Below are positions 53,909-62,370 of a stretch of DNA of 64,000 bases, piece after piece. Origin of the DNA: Tessaracoccus palaemonis (GTDB lineage Bacteria; Actinomycetota; Actinomycetes; Propionibacteriales; Propionibacteriaceae); the NCBI RefSeq assembly GCF_019316905.1, contig NZ_CP079216.1:1612001-1676000 (forward strand). The letters run 5' to 3'. The notes below the pieces were generated by a model. That model was not told where the DNA came from. It did no database searches and saw nothing but the letters and a program-made list of their open reading frames with translations. Both the position numbers and the translations under genes were made by a program. Within the stretch, counting starts at the first letter, position 1. Every line of letters begins with the position of its first letter.

Positions 53909-54174
53909 GCGACGACTGGACACTGGTCCTTTCCCGCGCCGCACAGAAGGACGCACGGAAGCTGGCGGCATCAGGGCTGAAGCCCAAGGCGCAACACCTT
54001 CTCGAGGTCATGAGCTCCGATCCATTCGCCACGCCGCCTCGCTACGAGAAGCTGGTCGGCGATCTGGCAGGCTGCTATTCACGACGGATCACCATCCAGC
54101 ACCGGTTGGTCTACGAGGTGTTTCCCGAGGACCACGTGGTGCACGTACTGCGCATGTGGACGCGCTACGAGTAG
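53905..54174 (+). CDS. yoeB: YoeB/Txe-family toxin with altered catalytic residue
   Basis: 89 residues, GTG overlapping the antitoxin stop. RelE-like ribosome-dependent mRNase: the N-terminal WTLVLSRAAQKDARKL, YEKLVGDLAGCYSRRITIQHRLVYEV with the active-site Glu and Arg, and the C-terminus RMWTRYE. Members with this ending usually read WT-H-YE; here Arg occupies the place of the catalytic His. The toxin may be weakened or inactive. Confidence 0.9.
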   Translation: MSDDWTLVLSRAAQKDARKLAASGLKPKAQHLLEVMSSDPFATPPRYEKLVGDLAGCYSRRITIQHRLVYEVFPEDHVVHVLRMWTRYE

Positions 54175-54341
54175 GCCGGGGAAGGACTGGCGACCCTCTC
54201 AGGGGTACGGTCCCGCGCAAGTCCGATAAGCCACATTATGTCATTCTGTCGTCGGGATCCTCATCACCCCCGTGCCTTCCGCGGCCGGCGTGAAGGGTCA
54301 CATCTCCCCTCCGCCGGCCACCCAGCGACTATCGTTGGCTC

Positions 54342-54974
54342 ATGCTGAAGTTCACACTCCACGGTCACGCCTGCCTGAGCATCGTCGCTGACGACGCCAA
54401 CGTGCTCGTCGACCCAGGTGCCTTCAGCAAGCTCGACGACGTCGGCCGCCCGGACGCGATGCTCATCACCCATCAGCACGCCGACCACGCCGAGCCCGGC
54501 TATCTGGCGCAGACCAGCTCCCCGATCTACGCCCCGCGCGACGCCATCGACGTGCTGCGCGACCAGGGCATCCCCGAGGAGCGCCTCAACGTCGTCGAGG
54601 ATGGCGCGGTACTGACGTTCGGGTCACTCAGGATCACCGCAGCCGTCGGGGACCACGCCGTCATCTACCCCGGGATCCCCACTCCCCTGAACGCCAGCTA
54701 CCTGGTAGACGGCCGACTCCTGGTCCCCGGCGATGCCTTCCCGCACATCGGCGACCCCGATTCAGTCGAGCATGTCCTCATCCCCATCGCTGGTCCCTGG
54801 CTGAAGCTCGCCGACGCCATCGACTTCGCCCAGCGCTACCCGTCGGCCAAGGCCCACCCCATCCACGACGCCCTGCTCTCGGCCCCCGGGATCGGGCTCG
54901 CGGACAGGATCCTCGACGGTGTGCTCGGCGAGCGATTCTCCCGGGCGCGACCTGAGGTCCCGATCGAGATGTGA
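54342..54974 (+). CDS. Metallo-beta-lactamase-fold hydrolase (UlaG-like)
   Basis: 210 residues. Metal-binding HQHADH (about 44-49), later GDHAVIYPG and GDAFPH, IHDALLS. This is the small MBL-fold subgroup of UlaG-like proteins, probably a hydrolase of a lactone or phosphate ester; the substrate is unknown. Single gene between yefM-yoeB and the DUF937 gene. Confidence 0.87.
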   Translation: MLKFTLHGHACLSIVADDANVLVDPGAFSKLDDVGRPDAMLITHQHADHAEPGYLAQTSSPIYAPRDAIDVLRDQGIPEERLNVVEDGAVLTFGSLRITAAVGDHAVIYPGIPTPLNASYLVDGRLLVPGDAFPHIGDPDSVEHVLIPIAGPWLKLADAIDFAQRYPSAKAHPIHDALLSAPGIGLADRILDGVLGERFSRARPEVPIEM

Positions 54975-55074
54975 GGTCCGGCCCCGCCGGCACGGAGCCC
55001 CGCCTGGTTGGCCCTCACTGGTCCTAGCGTGATCCTCGAGCGCCATCAGAAGCGCGCAAGGAAGGGAGACATGC

Positions 55075-55773
55075 ATGTCAGACATCCAGGATCTTCTGGA
55101 GCAACTGCCCATCGATCAACTGGCCACGCAGGTCGGGGCGAGCCCTGCCGAGGTCCGGCAGGCCGTGCAGAGTGCGCTCCCCGCACTCCTCATGGGCATG
55201 GACGCCAACGCCCAGGATCCCGCGGGCGAGGCGTCCCTGGCGAGGGCGGTCAGCGGACACAGCCCGACCCTGCTCCAAGGCGGCGTGAACGTCGGTGACA
55301 TCGACGTCTCGGACGGGGAGAAGATCACCCGCAACGTCTTCGGCGACAACGAGCAGGCGGTCGTCTCGAGGCTCGGCTCGGCCACCCCCGCAGACGAGGG
55401 CCTGATCTCCAAGCTCCTGCCCATGCTCGCCCCGATCGTCATGGCGTGGCTGGCAGGCAAGCTGATGAATGTCGACAAGGGCCAGTCCTCAGGTTCCTCC
55501 GCGGGAGGCGGGATCCTCGGCGGGCTCCTGGGATCGATCCTCGGCGGCGGGGCCGCGGCCTCGTCCGACACCGCGCAGCCGACGTCCACCTCCGGCGGGG
55601 TCTTCAAGACACAGACCGAGTCGGCCTCGACGACGGGCGCCCCCACCATCCCGATGCCCGACACCTCCTCGTCCACAACGGTCACCACCTCGGGCGGCGG
55701 ACTGGGCGACCTCCTCGGCGGCAGCATCCTCGGCGGCCTGCTGGGCGGCCTGCTCGGCGGCGGAAAGCGGTGA
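55075..55773 (+). CDS. DUF937 domain protein with glycine-rich repeats
   Basis: 232 residues, ATG behind AAGGGAGA. The N-terminal DUF937 (IQDLLEQLPIDQLATQVGASPAEVRQAVQSALP, then LLPMLAPIVMAWLAGKLM) is followed by low-complexity glycine-rich repeats (GGGILGGLLGSILGGG and, at the end, LGGLLGGLLGGG) separated by a Thr/Ser-rich linker. Function unknown. It forms an operon with the DUF4870 gene. Confidence 0.85.
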   Translation: MSDIQDLLEQLPIDQLATQVGASPAEVRQAVQSALPALLMGMDANAQDPAGEASLARAVSGHSPTLLQGGVNVGDIDVSDGEKITRNVFGDNEQAVVSRLGSATPADEGLISKLLPMLAPIVMAWLAGKLMNVDKGQSSGSSAGGGILGGLLGSILGGGAAASSDTAQPTSTSGGVFKTQTESASTTGAPTIPMPDTSSSTTVTTSGGGLGDLLGGSILGGLLGGLLGGGKR

Positions 55774-55778
55774 AGGCC

Positions 55779-56348
55779 ATGAGCACGCATCCCGAGCCCG
55801 ACGATCAGCAGATCGGTCGCGACGACCTCACCCAGCCCGTCGACGATCCGACGGTGCCGCCTGCCCCTGCACCCGAGCAGCAGGAGGCCGAGGAGCAGCG
55901 AGAGGCCAGCGCTCCTCCCCCGCAGCAGCAGGCCAACTACGCTCCGCCGCCCCGGGCCGAGTACTCTCCCCCGACAGGCCCGCCCGGCCCGCCCCCCGGC
56001 TACACAGCGCAGCGGGTGCCCGCCTACTCCGCTGACTCGACGTTGACCAACGTGCAGCTCAACTACTGGCTCACGGCCATCTTCGGCTGGCCGGCCGTGA
56101 TCTTCTGGGCCATCGACAAGGACAAGACCCCGCTCCTGGACGACCACCTCAAGGAGGTGCTGAACTTCGGCATCGTCCGCGTCATCGCAGGGGTCATCTG
56201 GGCGATTCCGGTCGTCGGGTGGATCCTCGGGGCCATCGCGAGCATCGCGACGCTGATCATCGGCATCATGGGCGCCCTCAACGGGCCGGACGCCTACAAG
56301 GCAGGCCAGCAGTACCGCTACCCCTGGAACTTCCGCTTCATCAGCTGA
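55779..56348 (+). CDS. DUF4870-like membrane protein with Pro-rich N-terminus
   Basis: 189 residues, ATG 55779 behind GAAGG, five bases after the DUF937 stop. Residues 1-85 are Pro/Gln-rich and cytoplasmic-looking. The rest contains three hydrophobic helices with the DUF4870 pattern (LTAIFGWPAVIFWAIDKDKTPLLDDHLKEVLNF, VIWAIPVVGWILGAI, NGPDAYKAGQQYRYPW). Role unknown. Confidence 0.8.
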   Translation: MSTHPEPDDQQIGRDDLTQPVDDPTVPPAPAPEQQEAEEQREASAPPPQQQANYAPPPRAEYSPPTGPPGPPPGYTAQRVPAYSADSTLTNVQLNYWLTAIFGWPAVIFWAIDKDKTPLLDDHLKEVLNFGIVRVIAGVIWAIPVVGWILGAIASIATLIIGIMGALNGPDAYKAGQQYRYPWNFRFIS

Positions 56349-56361
56349 CGCTGGGCGCCGG

Positions 56362-56380
56362 CCCCGTCATTCGAACGGGG
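56362..56380. terminator. Hairpin between convergent DUF4870 and YciO-like genes
   Basis: CCCCGT (56362-56367) pairs with ACGGGG (56375-56380) around a seven-base loop. It overlaps the last codons of the minus-strand gene; a weak bidirectional terminator candidate. Confidence 0.4.
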
Positions 56381-56987
56381 TCGGGTCCCCCGCGCCGACC
56401 CGCGCGACGATGGGCTCGTCTCCGGTCAGGTCGACGACGGTGGTCGGGTCCACGCCGCAGTCGCCCGAGTCGAGGACGGCGTCGACCTCGTGGTCGAGGA
56501 CCTCCTTGATCGTCCATCCGTCGGTCAGCGGCTCGTCGTAGTCAGGCAGCAGCAGCGTCGAGCTCAGCAGCGGCGCCCCGACGGTCTCCAGCAGCGCCAG
56601 CGTGGTGCGATGGTCCGGGATGCGCACGCCGACGGTGTGCTTCTTCGGGTGCTGCATCATCTTCGGGACCTCGCGCGAGGCCCGCAGGATGAAGGTGTAG
56701 GGACCGGGCGTCACGGCCTTGACCGCTCGGAACACCCAGTTGTCCATCTCCACGAAACGCCCGAGCTTGGCGAACTCGTCGACCACCAACGTGAAGTGGT
56801 GCTTGGCGTCCAGCCTCCTGATCCTCCTGATGCGTTCGATGCCGTCGGCGTTGCCGAGCATGCAGCCCAGCGCGAAGCAGGAGTCGGTGGGATACGCGAT
56901 CAGACCACCGTTCTCGAGGATGCGCGTCGCCTGCGCCAGCGCCCGGGGCTGAGGGTTGACCGGATGCACGTCGAAGTACTGAGCCAT
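56367..56987 (-). CDS. Sua5/YciO/YrdC-family protein
   Basis: 206 residues. N-terminal PTDSCFALGC and RLDAKHHFTLVV with GPYTFILRASREVP, HTVGVRIPDH, the YrdC fold. It resembles YciO more than the tRNA-modifying TsaC (the KRPxxxP motif reads RLDAKHHF). Its exact reaction is not known; YciO was linked to threonylcarbamoyl-adenylate-type chemistry. Single gene. Confidence 0.88.
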   Translation of the reverse strand: MAQYFDVHPVNPQPRALAQATRILENGGLIAYPTDSCFALGCMLGNADGIERIRRIRRLDAKHHFTLVVDEFAKLGRFVEMDNWVFRAVKAVTPGPYTFILRASREVPKMMQHPKKHTVGVRIPDHRTTLALLETVGAPLLSSTLLLPDYDEPLTDGWTIKEVLDHEVDAVLDSGDCGVDPTTVVDLTGDEPIVARVGAGDPTPFE

Positions 56988-57020
56988 GCCGCAAGGCTAG
57001 CGTCGTGCGACTTCACAAGG

Positions 57021-57440
57021 TCACTTGCCACGCAGGGGATCGACCGGAGAGTCGTGCGAGCCCGCCACCCTCACCGATCCGGGCACGAACGGCAGGCTCA
57101 CGTCCCCCAACCCGACGGTGCAGGTGGCGGTGACCGACACCGTCGCAAACTCCCCCAGCTCGCGCGCCACCCCTGACGCGTCGACCGTGAGCCCTGTGCT
57201 CAGGCAGTCGATCCCGCGTTCCCCCAGCGACCGCTCCAGGGCCTCGCCGGCCGCAGTCTGGGCCGCAGCGACGCTGCGCTCGAGGGAGGCGGCCCGCGCC
57301 GCGGCTGCCACCGCGGCCTCGACATGCTGGTCGGCGATCGCGATGCGGGCCAGCGTCAGCAGCAGGCCGACGAACAGCACGACGGCTGGCAGGATGAGCG
57401 CCGTCTCCACCGACGCCGACAGCCCCCGCTCGTCCCTCAC
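57021..57440 (-). CDS. TadE-like pilus/secretion protein (second)
   Basis: 139 residues, GTG 57440 overlapping the stop of the upstream partner. One N-terminal transmembrane helix with the TadE signature Glu (GLSASVETALILPAVVLFVGLLL) and an extracellular domain with a Cys pair. The partner gene also has the TadE segment. Tad E/F-type proteins are minor pilins of Flp pili; no other tad gene is adjacent. Confidence 0.75.
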   Translation of the reverse strand: MRDERGLSASVETALILPAVVLFVGLLLTLARIAIADQHVEAAVAAAARAASLERSVAAAQTAAGEALERSLGERGIDCLSTGLTVDASGVARELGEFATVSVTATCTVGLGDVSLPFVPGSVRVAGSHDSPVDPLRGK

Positions 57441-57796
57441 GGGGCCGTCACCCGCTCCGTCGGCGAGGTTGCCTCGGCGACGACCTCGTAGGGGAAGATC
57501 ACGGCGACGGCGCGGCCACGGACCACGGAACTTGTGATCGTGGCCCCCTTCTCGACGCGGACGCTCGCCCGACTGAGCGACCCGTTGGACAGGGCCCGCT
57601 CCCCCGCGGCGAGCCCGTCGGCCTCGCGGGCCCCGTGCAGGGCCGCGGCCGCGGCCGACTCCTGGGCCGCCGAGATCGCCGTCGACTGCGCCCAGCTGAT
57701 CAACGCCCACTGGAGGAGCAGCAGGAAGATGCCGATCAGGAGCGGCAGCAGCACGGCGAGCTGCACCGACTCGCTCATCCCCCGCTGGTCAGACAT
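57437..57796 (-). CDS. TadE-like pilus/secretion protein (first)
   Basis: 119 residues, ATG 57796 behind GGGAGG (nine bases). N-terminal TadE segment GMSESVQLAVLLPLLIGIFLLLLQW with a conserved Glu, then an Ala-rich helical part and a beta-rich C-terminus. The frame is open further upstream but that part is not likely coding. Translationally coupled to the following gene. Divergent from pfp, so the tad ATPase genes are not linked. Confidence 0.78.
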   Translation of the reverse strand: MSDQRGMSESVQLAVLLPLLIGIFLLLLQWALISWAQSTAISAAQESAAAAALHGAREADGLAAGERALSNGSLSRASVRVEKGATITSSVVRGRAVAVIFPYEVVAEATSPTERVTAP

Positions 57797-57948
57797 GCGC
57801 ACCATCCTCCCGCCGCCTCGGGTCACCTCGGGCGCCGACGCCGACCCTGTGGACGGGCGGGTCGCGTGACCCGTCGGGAAGCTGTCCGTCGCCGTGCAAT
57901 AGGCTGGGGTCTGACGCGTTTGCGTCGCAGACTCACGAAAGGACACTC

Positions 57949-59169
57949 ATGGTCAAGAAGGTAGCCATCCTCACGGCCGGCGGCTTCGCTCCCTGCCTTT
58001 CCTCGGCGATCGGCGGGCTGATCGAGCGCTACACGCAGGTTGCGCCGGAGGTGGAGATCATCGCCTACCGCCACGGGTACCAGGGCCTCCTCAAGGGAGA
58101 CTTCCTCGTCGTCACGGACACCGTCCGCGCCAACGCGGCGCTGCTGCACAAGTTCGGCGGCTCCCCTGTCGGCAACTCGCGTGTCAAGCTCACCAACGCC
58201 GCAGACCTCGTCAAGCGCGGGCTCGTCGCCGAGGGTGAGAATCCCCTGAAGGTCGCGGCCGACCGCCTCGTCGCCGACGGCGTCGACGTCCTGCACACCA
58301 TCGGCGGCGACGACACCAACACGACCGCAGCCGACCTGGCCGCCTACCTCGCCGAGCACGACTACGGCCTGACCGTCGTCGGCCTCCCGAAGACCATCGA
58401 CAACGACGTCATCCCGATCCGTCAGTCGCTGGGCGCCTGGACCGCCGCCGAGCAGGGTTCGGTGTTCGCGCAGAACATCGTTGGCGAGCACAACTCCGGC
58501 TCCCGCATGCTCATCGTGCACGAGGTCATGGGCCGCCACTGCGGCTGGCTGACCGCCGCGACCGCGCAGAAGTACCGCGAGTGGCTCGACACCCAGGAGT
58601 GGCTCCCCGAGCTCGGCCTGAGCAGGGAGGCCTGGGACGTCCACGGCGTGTACGTTCCCGAGGGCGTCATCGACATCGCCAAGGAGTCCGAGCGCCTGAA
58701 GAAGGTCATGGACGAGGTCGGCAACGTCACGATCTTCCTCTCCGAGGGCGCCGGCCTCGACGCCATCGTCGCCGAGCTCGAGGCGGACGGCGAGGAGGTC
58801 CCGCGCGACCCCTTCGGCCACGTCAAGCTCGACAAGATCAACCCCGGCGCCTGGTTCGCGTCGAAGTTCGCCGAGAAGCTGGACGCCGAGAAGGTCATGA
58901 TCCAGAAGTCCGGCTACTTCGCCCGGTCCGCCGCCGCGAACGACGCCGACCTCGCGCTCATCAAGCAGTGCACCGACCTCGCCGTCGACTCCGCGCTGCG
59001 CGGTGAGCCCGGCGTCATCGGCCACGACGAGGAGAACGGCGACGTCCTGACCGCCATCGCGTTCGACCGCATCAAGGGCGGCAAGCCGTTCGACATCAAC
59101 CAGGACTGGTACACGGACATGCTGGCCGGCATCGGTCAGGAGTTCCCGGTGCAGACCGAGGCCCACTGA
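57949..59169 (+). CDS. pfp: Pyrophosphate-dependent 6-phosphofructokinase
   Basis: 406 residues, close to the Propionibacterium freudenreichii enzyme in length and motifs. It interconverts fructose 6-phosphate and fructose 1,6-bisphosphate using PPi in place of ATP, in either direction. TIGGDDTNTTA (the Asp typical of PPi-type) and PKTIDNDV with the catalytic Asp are intact. Central to the sugar metabolism of this lineage. Confidence 0.95.
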   Translation: MVKKVAILTAGGFAPCLSSAIGGLIERYTQVAPEVEIIAYRHGYQGLLKGDFLVVTDTVRANAALLHKFGGSPVGNSRVKLTNAADLVKRGLVAEGENPLKVAADRLVADGVDVLHTIGGDDTNTTAADLAAYLAEHDYGLTVVGLPKTIDNDVIPIRQSLGAWTAAEQGSVFAQNIVGEHNSGSRMLIVHEVMGRHCGWLTAATAQKYREWLDTQEWLPELGLSREAWDVHGVYVPEGVIDIAKESERLKKVMDEVGNVTIFLSEGAGLDAIVAELEADGEEVPRDPFGHVKLDKINPGAWFASKFAEKLDAEKVMIQKSGYFARSAAANDADLALIKQCTDLAVDSALRGEPGVIGHDEENGDVLTAIAFDRIKGGKPFDINQDWYTDMLAGIGQEFPVQTEAH

Positions 59170-59182
59170 CCCTGAGCGCCCC

Positions 59183-59215
59183 GACGCCGGCCACCCCTCG
59201 CGGGTGGCCGGCGTC
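59183..59215. terminator. Bidirectional terminator between pfp and yihY
   Basis: Perfect 14-bp stem GACGCCGGCCACCC (59183-59196) with complement (59202-59215) around a five-base loop, between convergent genes. Confidence 0.92.
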
Positions 59216-59223
59216 TGTGCTTG

Positions 59224-60471
59224 TCAGCTTCGCTTCGAGAAGCGGCTGAGGAGGCTGATGAGCAGGGCGCCCAATCCGAGTCCGGTGGCGGTGCCGATGC
59301 CGTAGCCCACCGCGAGGTTCGTCTGCATGCCTCGACGTGCCACGCCTTGGCGGACATAGGCGTCGGGATCGGGCTCGGGCACCCGGGTGACCGGCTCGCG
59401 CAACTCGTCGGCGTTGTGCCGCCCGGCGAACCGCATGGTCGGCCCGATGGGCGTCGCCGCGACGACGGTGGATGCCGGGACATCGATGAACTTCGTCGGG
59501 TCCGGGCTGTCCAGCAGGGCTCGAGCCCTCTCAGCCCGCCGGTCCGCCCGCTCGCCGCGCCAGACCTTCTCCGTGCCCACCCACGACGCGGTCATGAGGA
59601 TCAGCGTGGCCAGCACGTTGAACAGCAGCATGAAGATGATGATGTTGCCGAAGATGGCGGCCGACACGTTGCCCGACATCAGCCGCACGAGGATTCCGAC
59701 GAGCGACTGCAGCACGGTGGCGCCCAATGCCCCGATGAGGGTGCCGAACAGCCAGGTCCGTGGCGCGGCAGGTTCATTGGGCATCACGATGAACAGGAAG
59801 GCGAACAGCAGCCAGCAGGCCACGAACGTCCCGAGGACCGCCACGATCCGCACGAGCGGCTCGATTCCGGGAACGTCCTGCCAGCCGAGCCACGCGATCA
59901 CCTGGGTGGAGAAGCTGGTTCCGATGGAGGACACGCCGAGCCCCACGCCGATGCAGGTGATCAGGCCGAGGAAGATCAGCAGGTTCACGCCAAGCTCGAT
60001 GACGAAGTTCTTCTTCCCGATCGCGTCCTCGAAGGTCTCGGACCACATGACGCGCACGGCGCGCTTGAGGTTCCCCGCCCATTTGGATCCGGAGTAGGCG
60101 GCGGTGAAGAGTGCGACGATGCCGATCGACTGCCAGTTGCTCAGCGCCTGGTCGATCACACTGGTCAGCGCCGTTGCCAGGTCGTTCGCGTCGCCGAGCT
60201 GCTCGTCGATGTAGGACTTCAGCTGGTCGAGCATGTCGGGACGCAGGACCGTGAGGGTGAGTCCGAGCGTCGAGAAGGTGAGCATCAGGATGGGGATCAG
60301 CGACAGCACCGAGAAGTAGGTGACACCGGCGGCGAACTGCGCGCCGAGGCGCTGACCGTAACGTGTGTTTGCGCTCATGGCGTGGGCCACGACGGGGCGG
60401 TCGATGGTGCGCGCTATCCAGTCCTTCACCGGAGTGAGCCTACCGGGAACCGAGTCCGCGGACTCCGTCAC
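59224..60471 (-). CDS. YihY/BrkB family inner membrane protein
   Basis: 415 residues from GTG 60471, which overlaps the stop of the upstream MerR gene. Six transmembrane helices with the YihY pattern (GAQFAAGVTYFSVLSLIPILMLTFS, YSGSKWAGNLKRAVRVMWSE, NVLATLILMTASWVG) and a long charged C-terminal tail ending in one more hydrophobic segment (GYGIGTATGLGLGALLISLLS). Its function (formerly called tRNA-processing RNase BN) is not settled. Confidence 0.88.
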   Translation of the reverse strand: MTESADSVPGRLTPVKDWIARTIDRPVVAHAMSANTRYGQRLGAQFAAGVTYFSVLSLIPILMLTFSTLGLTLTVLRPDMLDQLKSYIDEQLGDANDLATALTSVIDQALSNWQSIGIVALFTAAYSGSKWAGNLKRAVRVMWSETFEDAIGKKNFVIELGVNLLIFLGLITCIGVGLGVSSIGTSFSTQVIAWLGWQDVPGIEPLVRIVAVLGTFVACWLLFAFLFIVMPNEPAAPRTWLFGTLIGALGATVLQSLVGILVRLMSGNVSAAIFGNIIIFMLLFNVLATLILMTASWVGTEKVWRGERADRRAERARALLDSPDPTKFIDVPASTVVAATPIGPTMRFAGRHNADELREPVTRVPEPDPDAYVRQGVARRGMQTNLAVGYGIGTATGLGLGALLISLLSRFSKRS

Positions 60472-61019
60472 ACGGCATGCGAGCGGCGCCGGGCGGCCAG
60501 CTCGTCGTCGGGATGCTCCTCGGCCTGGTCCCTGCTCACGGTCCGCTCCCCGGGGAGCGTCGACAGCGTGCCCTCGAGTTCGCGCCACACGCTGCTGACG
60601 GAGATCATGAACATCCCCTGGCCGCCGCGCGTCAGGTCGAAAAGCTCGTTGGCCGACGTGACCTCATAGACCGAGAACCCGTCGCTGACCAGCGTGAGTT
60701 CGGTCAGGTCATCGACGCCGCGCTCGCGGAGGTGGTCGATGGCGACGCGGATCTGGTGCAGAGAGATGCCAACGTCCAGGAAGCGCTTGACGATGCGAAG
60801 GAGCAGGATGTCGCGGAACGAGTAGAGGCGCTGGGTCCCCGACCCCTCGGCGTTGCGGATGCTGGGCACGACCAGCCCGGTGCGCGCCCAGTAGTCCAGC
60901 TGTCGATACGTGATGCCGGCGACGCGATGCGCGATCGGACCTCGGTAGCCGGTGTCGCTGGGCACGGGGGCGAAGTCACCGTCGAACAGCAACCCCTGCA
61001 GCGCACGCTTCTCAGCCAC
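60468..61019 (-). CDS. MerR-family regulator (Rv1830/ResR-like, garA cluster)
   Basis: 183 residues. MerR-type winged helix (GITYRQLDYWARTGLVVPSIRNAEGSGTQRLYSFRD) with a following dimerisation helix. It lacks an effector-binding domain of the metal type; the C-terminal part is small. Position in the garA-ftsR-DUF151-merR order matches M. tuberculosis Rv1830 and C. glutamicum Cg1633. Its stop overlaps the YihY start. Confidence 0.88.
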   Translation of the reverse strand: MAEKRALQGLLFDGDFAPVPSDTGYRGPIAHRVAGITYRQLDYWARTGLVVPSIRNAEGSGTQRLYSFRDILLLRIVKRFLDVGISLHQIRVAIDHLRERGVDDLTELTLVSDGFSVYEVTSANELFDLTRGGQGMFMISVSSVWRELEGTLSTLPGERTVSRDQAEEHPDDELAARRRSHAV

Positions 61020-61190
61020 GATTCCTCACTCACCCAGCAGGTCCGTCGGCCAAAGGAACCGACCCCGAAACGCTAACCGCCCGCCGACCGCCGGGTCAAC
61101 GACACGCCCAACCACCATCCGATTCGTCTGCAGGAAACTTACCCTCGTTGGGGGGGCATCGGCGGAGTCCTGACCCTCAAACGGGTCCGA

Positions 61191-61670
61191 CTAGGGGTTT
61201 TCATCCTCGAAGTCGTCCGCGTTGACGGAGTCGAGGAACGCCTTGAACGCCTCGACCTCGTCCGGGGCACCTTCGGAAACCTCAACCCCCACTTGATCCA
61301 TCAGCTCGCGGGGGCACCGGATGGGCCACTCGAGGCGCAGCGCGGCGGCCACGCAGTCGCTCGGCCTTGCGTCGATGCTGACGTCACCGAGCTGCAGGCG
61401 GGCCTGGTAGACGCCCTCCTCGATCCCCGTGATGAGTACCTCTCCGCCCTCGGGGCGGATCATGACGAGCAGCGCGGCCAGGAGGTCGTGCGTCATGGGC
61501 CGCGCCGGCAGCTCACCCTCGAGCGCCGACGCGATGGCCGCCGCCTCCTGCGTGCCGATCCATACCGGCAGGCATCTGGTGCCCCCCTCCTCCTGCAACA
61601 GGAGCACCGGGGGATCCTCCGGCGACACGAGCCGGATCCCGATCACGTCAAGGCCGATCATGTCCACCAC
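61191..61670 (-). CDS. DUF151 bifunctional nuclease-domain protein
   Basis: 159 residues; GTG 61670 or ATG 61661 are both possible. DUF151 fold (PPVLLLQEEGGTRCLPVWIGTQEAAAIASALEG, RPMTHDLLAALL, SIDARPSDCVAAALRL) seen in proteins with DNase/RNase activity in some hosts. Always found beside the FtsR regulator in actinobacteria; the role there is not known. Confidence 0.9.
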   Translation of the reverse strand: MVDMIGLDVIGIRLVSPEDPPVLLLQEEGGTRCLPVWIGTQEAAAIASALEGELPARPMTHDLLAALLVMIRPEGGEVLITGIEEGVYQARLQLGDVSIDARPSDCVAAALRLEWPIRCPRELMDQVGVEVSEGAPDEVEAFKAFLDSVNADDFEDENP

Positions 61671-61695
61671 CGTAGCTCAGGAGATCGACGCGCGG

Positions 61696-62370
61696 TCAGT
61701 GGATCTGGCCGTGCAGCAGGGCCGCGTGCGCCTGCATCACGACGCGGTAGAGGTCGACGACGATGTCCTGGGGAACGCCGGAGCGCCGTCGGTAGGGCTC
61801 GATCGCCTGCTCGACGATCGCGGCCTCCATCCCGGCGGCCTGCTGCAGGACCCTGAGCTGCCTCAGATCGATGCCGTAGCCCGCGAGCTTCCTGGCGGCC
61901 TGAGCCAGCGCGACGGCCTCCGGGCCGTAGAACTGGCTGCCGCGCCTCGGGACGATGATCTTGAGGCGCTCCAGCTGGATCAGCGCCGCCTCGCCAAGCC
62001 CCGACTGCGACATCACCTGACGGCGGGTCACGAGCCCCTTGCCCCCTGAGCGTCCGCTGCGGCTCGGCTCGGGCTGCGGCTCATCCTCCGACGGTGCGGG
62101 GTGCGTGGGCGGCTCCTCGCCGCGGTCGATGGCCTCCAGTTCCTCGCGGATGACCTTCAGCGGCAGGTAACGGTCGCGCTGGGCCCGGAGCACGTAGACG
62201 AGCCTGTCGATGTCGGCCTGGGAGAACCTGCGATACCCGGAGGGCTGCTGCCGGTCCGGTGCAACCAGCCCCTCAGCCTCGAGGTACCGGAGCTTGGACA
62301 CGGAGATGTCCGGGAACTCCGGACGAAGCATCTCCAGGACGCGGCCGATGGTGCGTGCCGCGCCGGCCAT
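61696..62370 (-). CDS. ftsR: FtsR-like MerR regulator
   Basis: 224 residues; ATG 62370 overlaps the garA stop (TGATG), an alternative GTG lies three bases upstream. N-terminal MerR helix-turn-helix (LRPEFPDISVSKLRYLEAEGLVAPDR, SGYRRFSQADIDRLVYVLRAQRD), an acidic Pro-rich linker and a second HTH-like region (GLVTRRQVMSQSGLGEAALIQLERL). In C. glutamicum FtsR activates ftsZ. Downstream of garA as expected. Confidence 0.9.
   Translation of the reverse strand: MAGAARTIGRVLEMLRPEFPDISVSKLRYLEAEGLVAPDRQQPSGYRRFSQADIDRLVYVLRAQRDRYLPLKVIREELEAIDRGEEPPTHPAPSEDEPQPEPSRSGRSGGKGLVTRRQVMSQSGLGEAALIQLERLKIIVPRRGSQFYGPEAVALAQAARKLAGYGIDLRQLRVLQQAAGMEAAIVEQAIEPYRRRSGVPQDIVVDLYRVVMQAHAALLHGQIH

Noticed and set aside
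57823-59166. 447-residue minus-strand frame
   Set aside because: Shadow of pfp, which has full family motifs on the plus strand.
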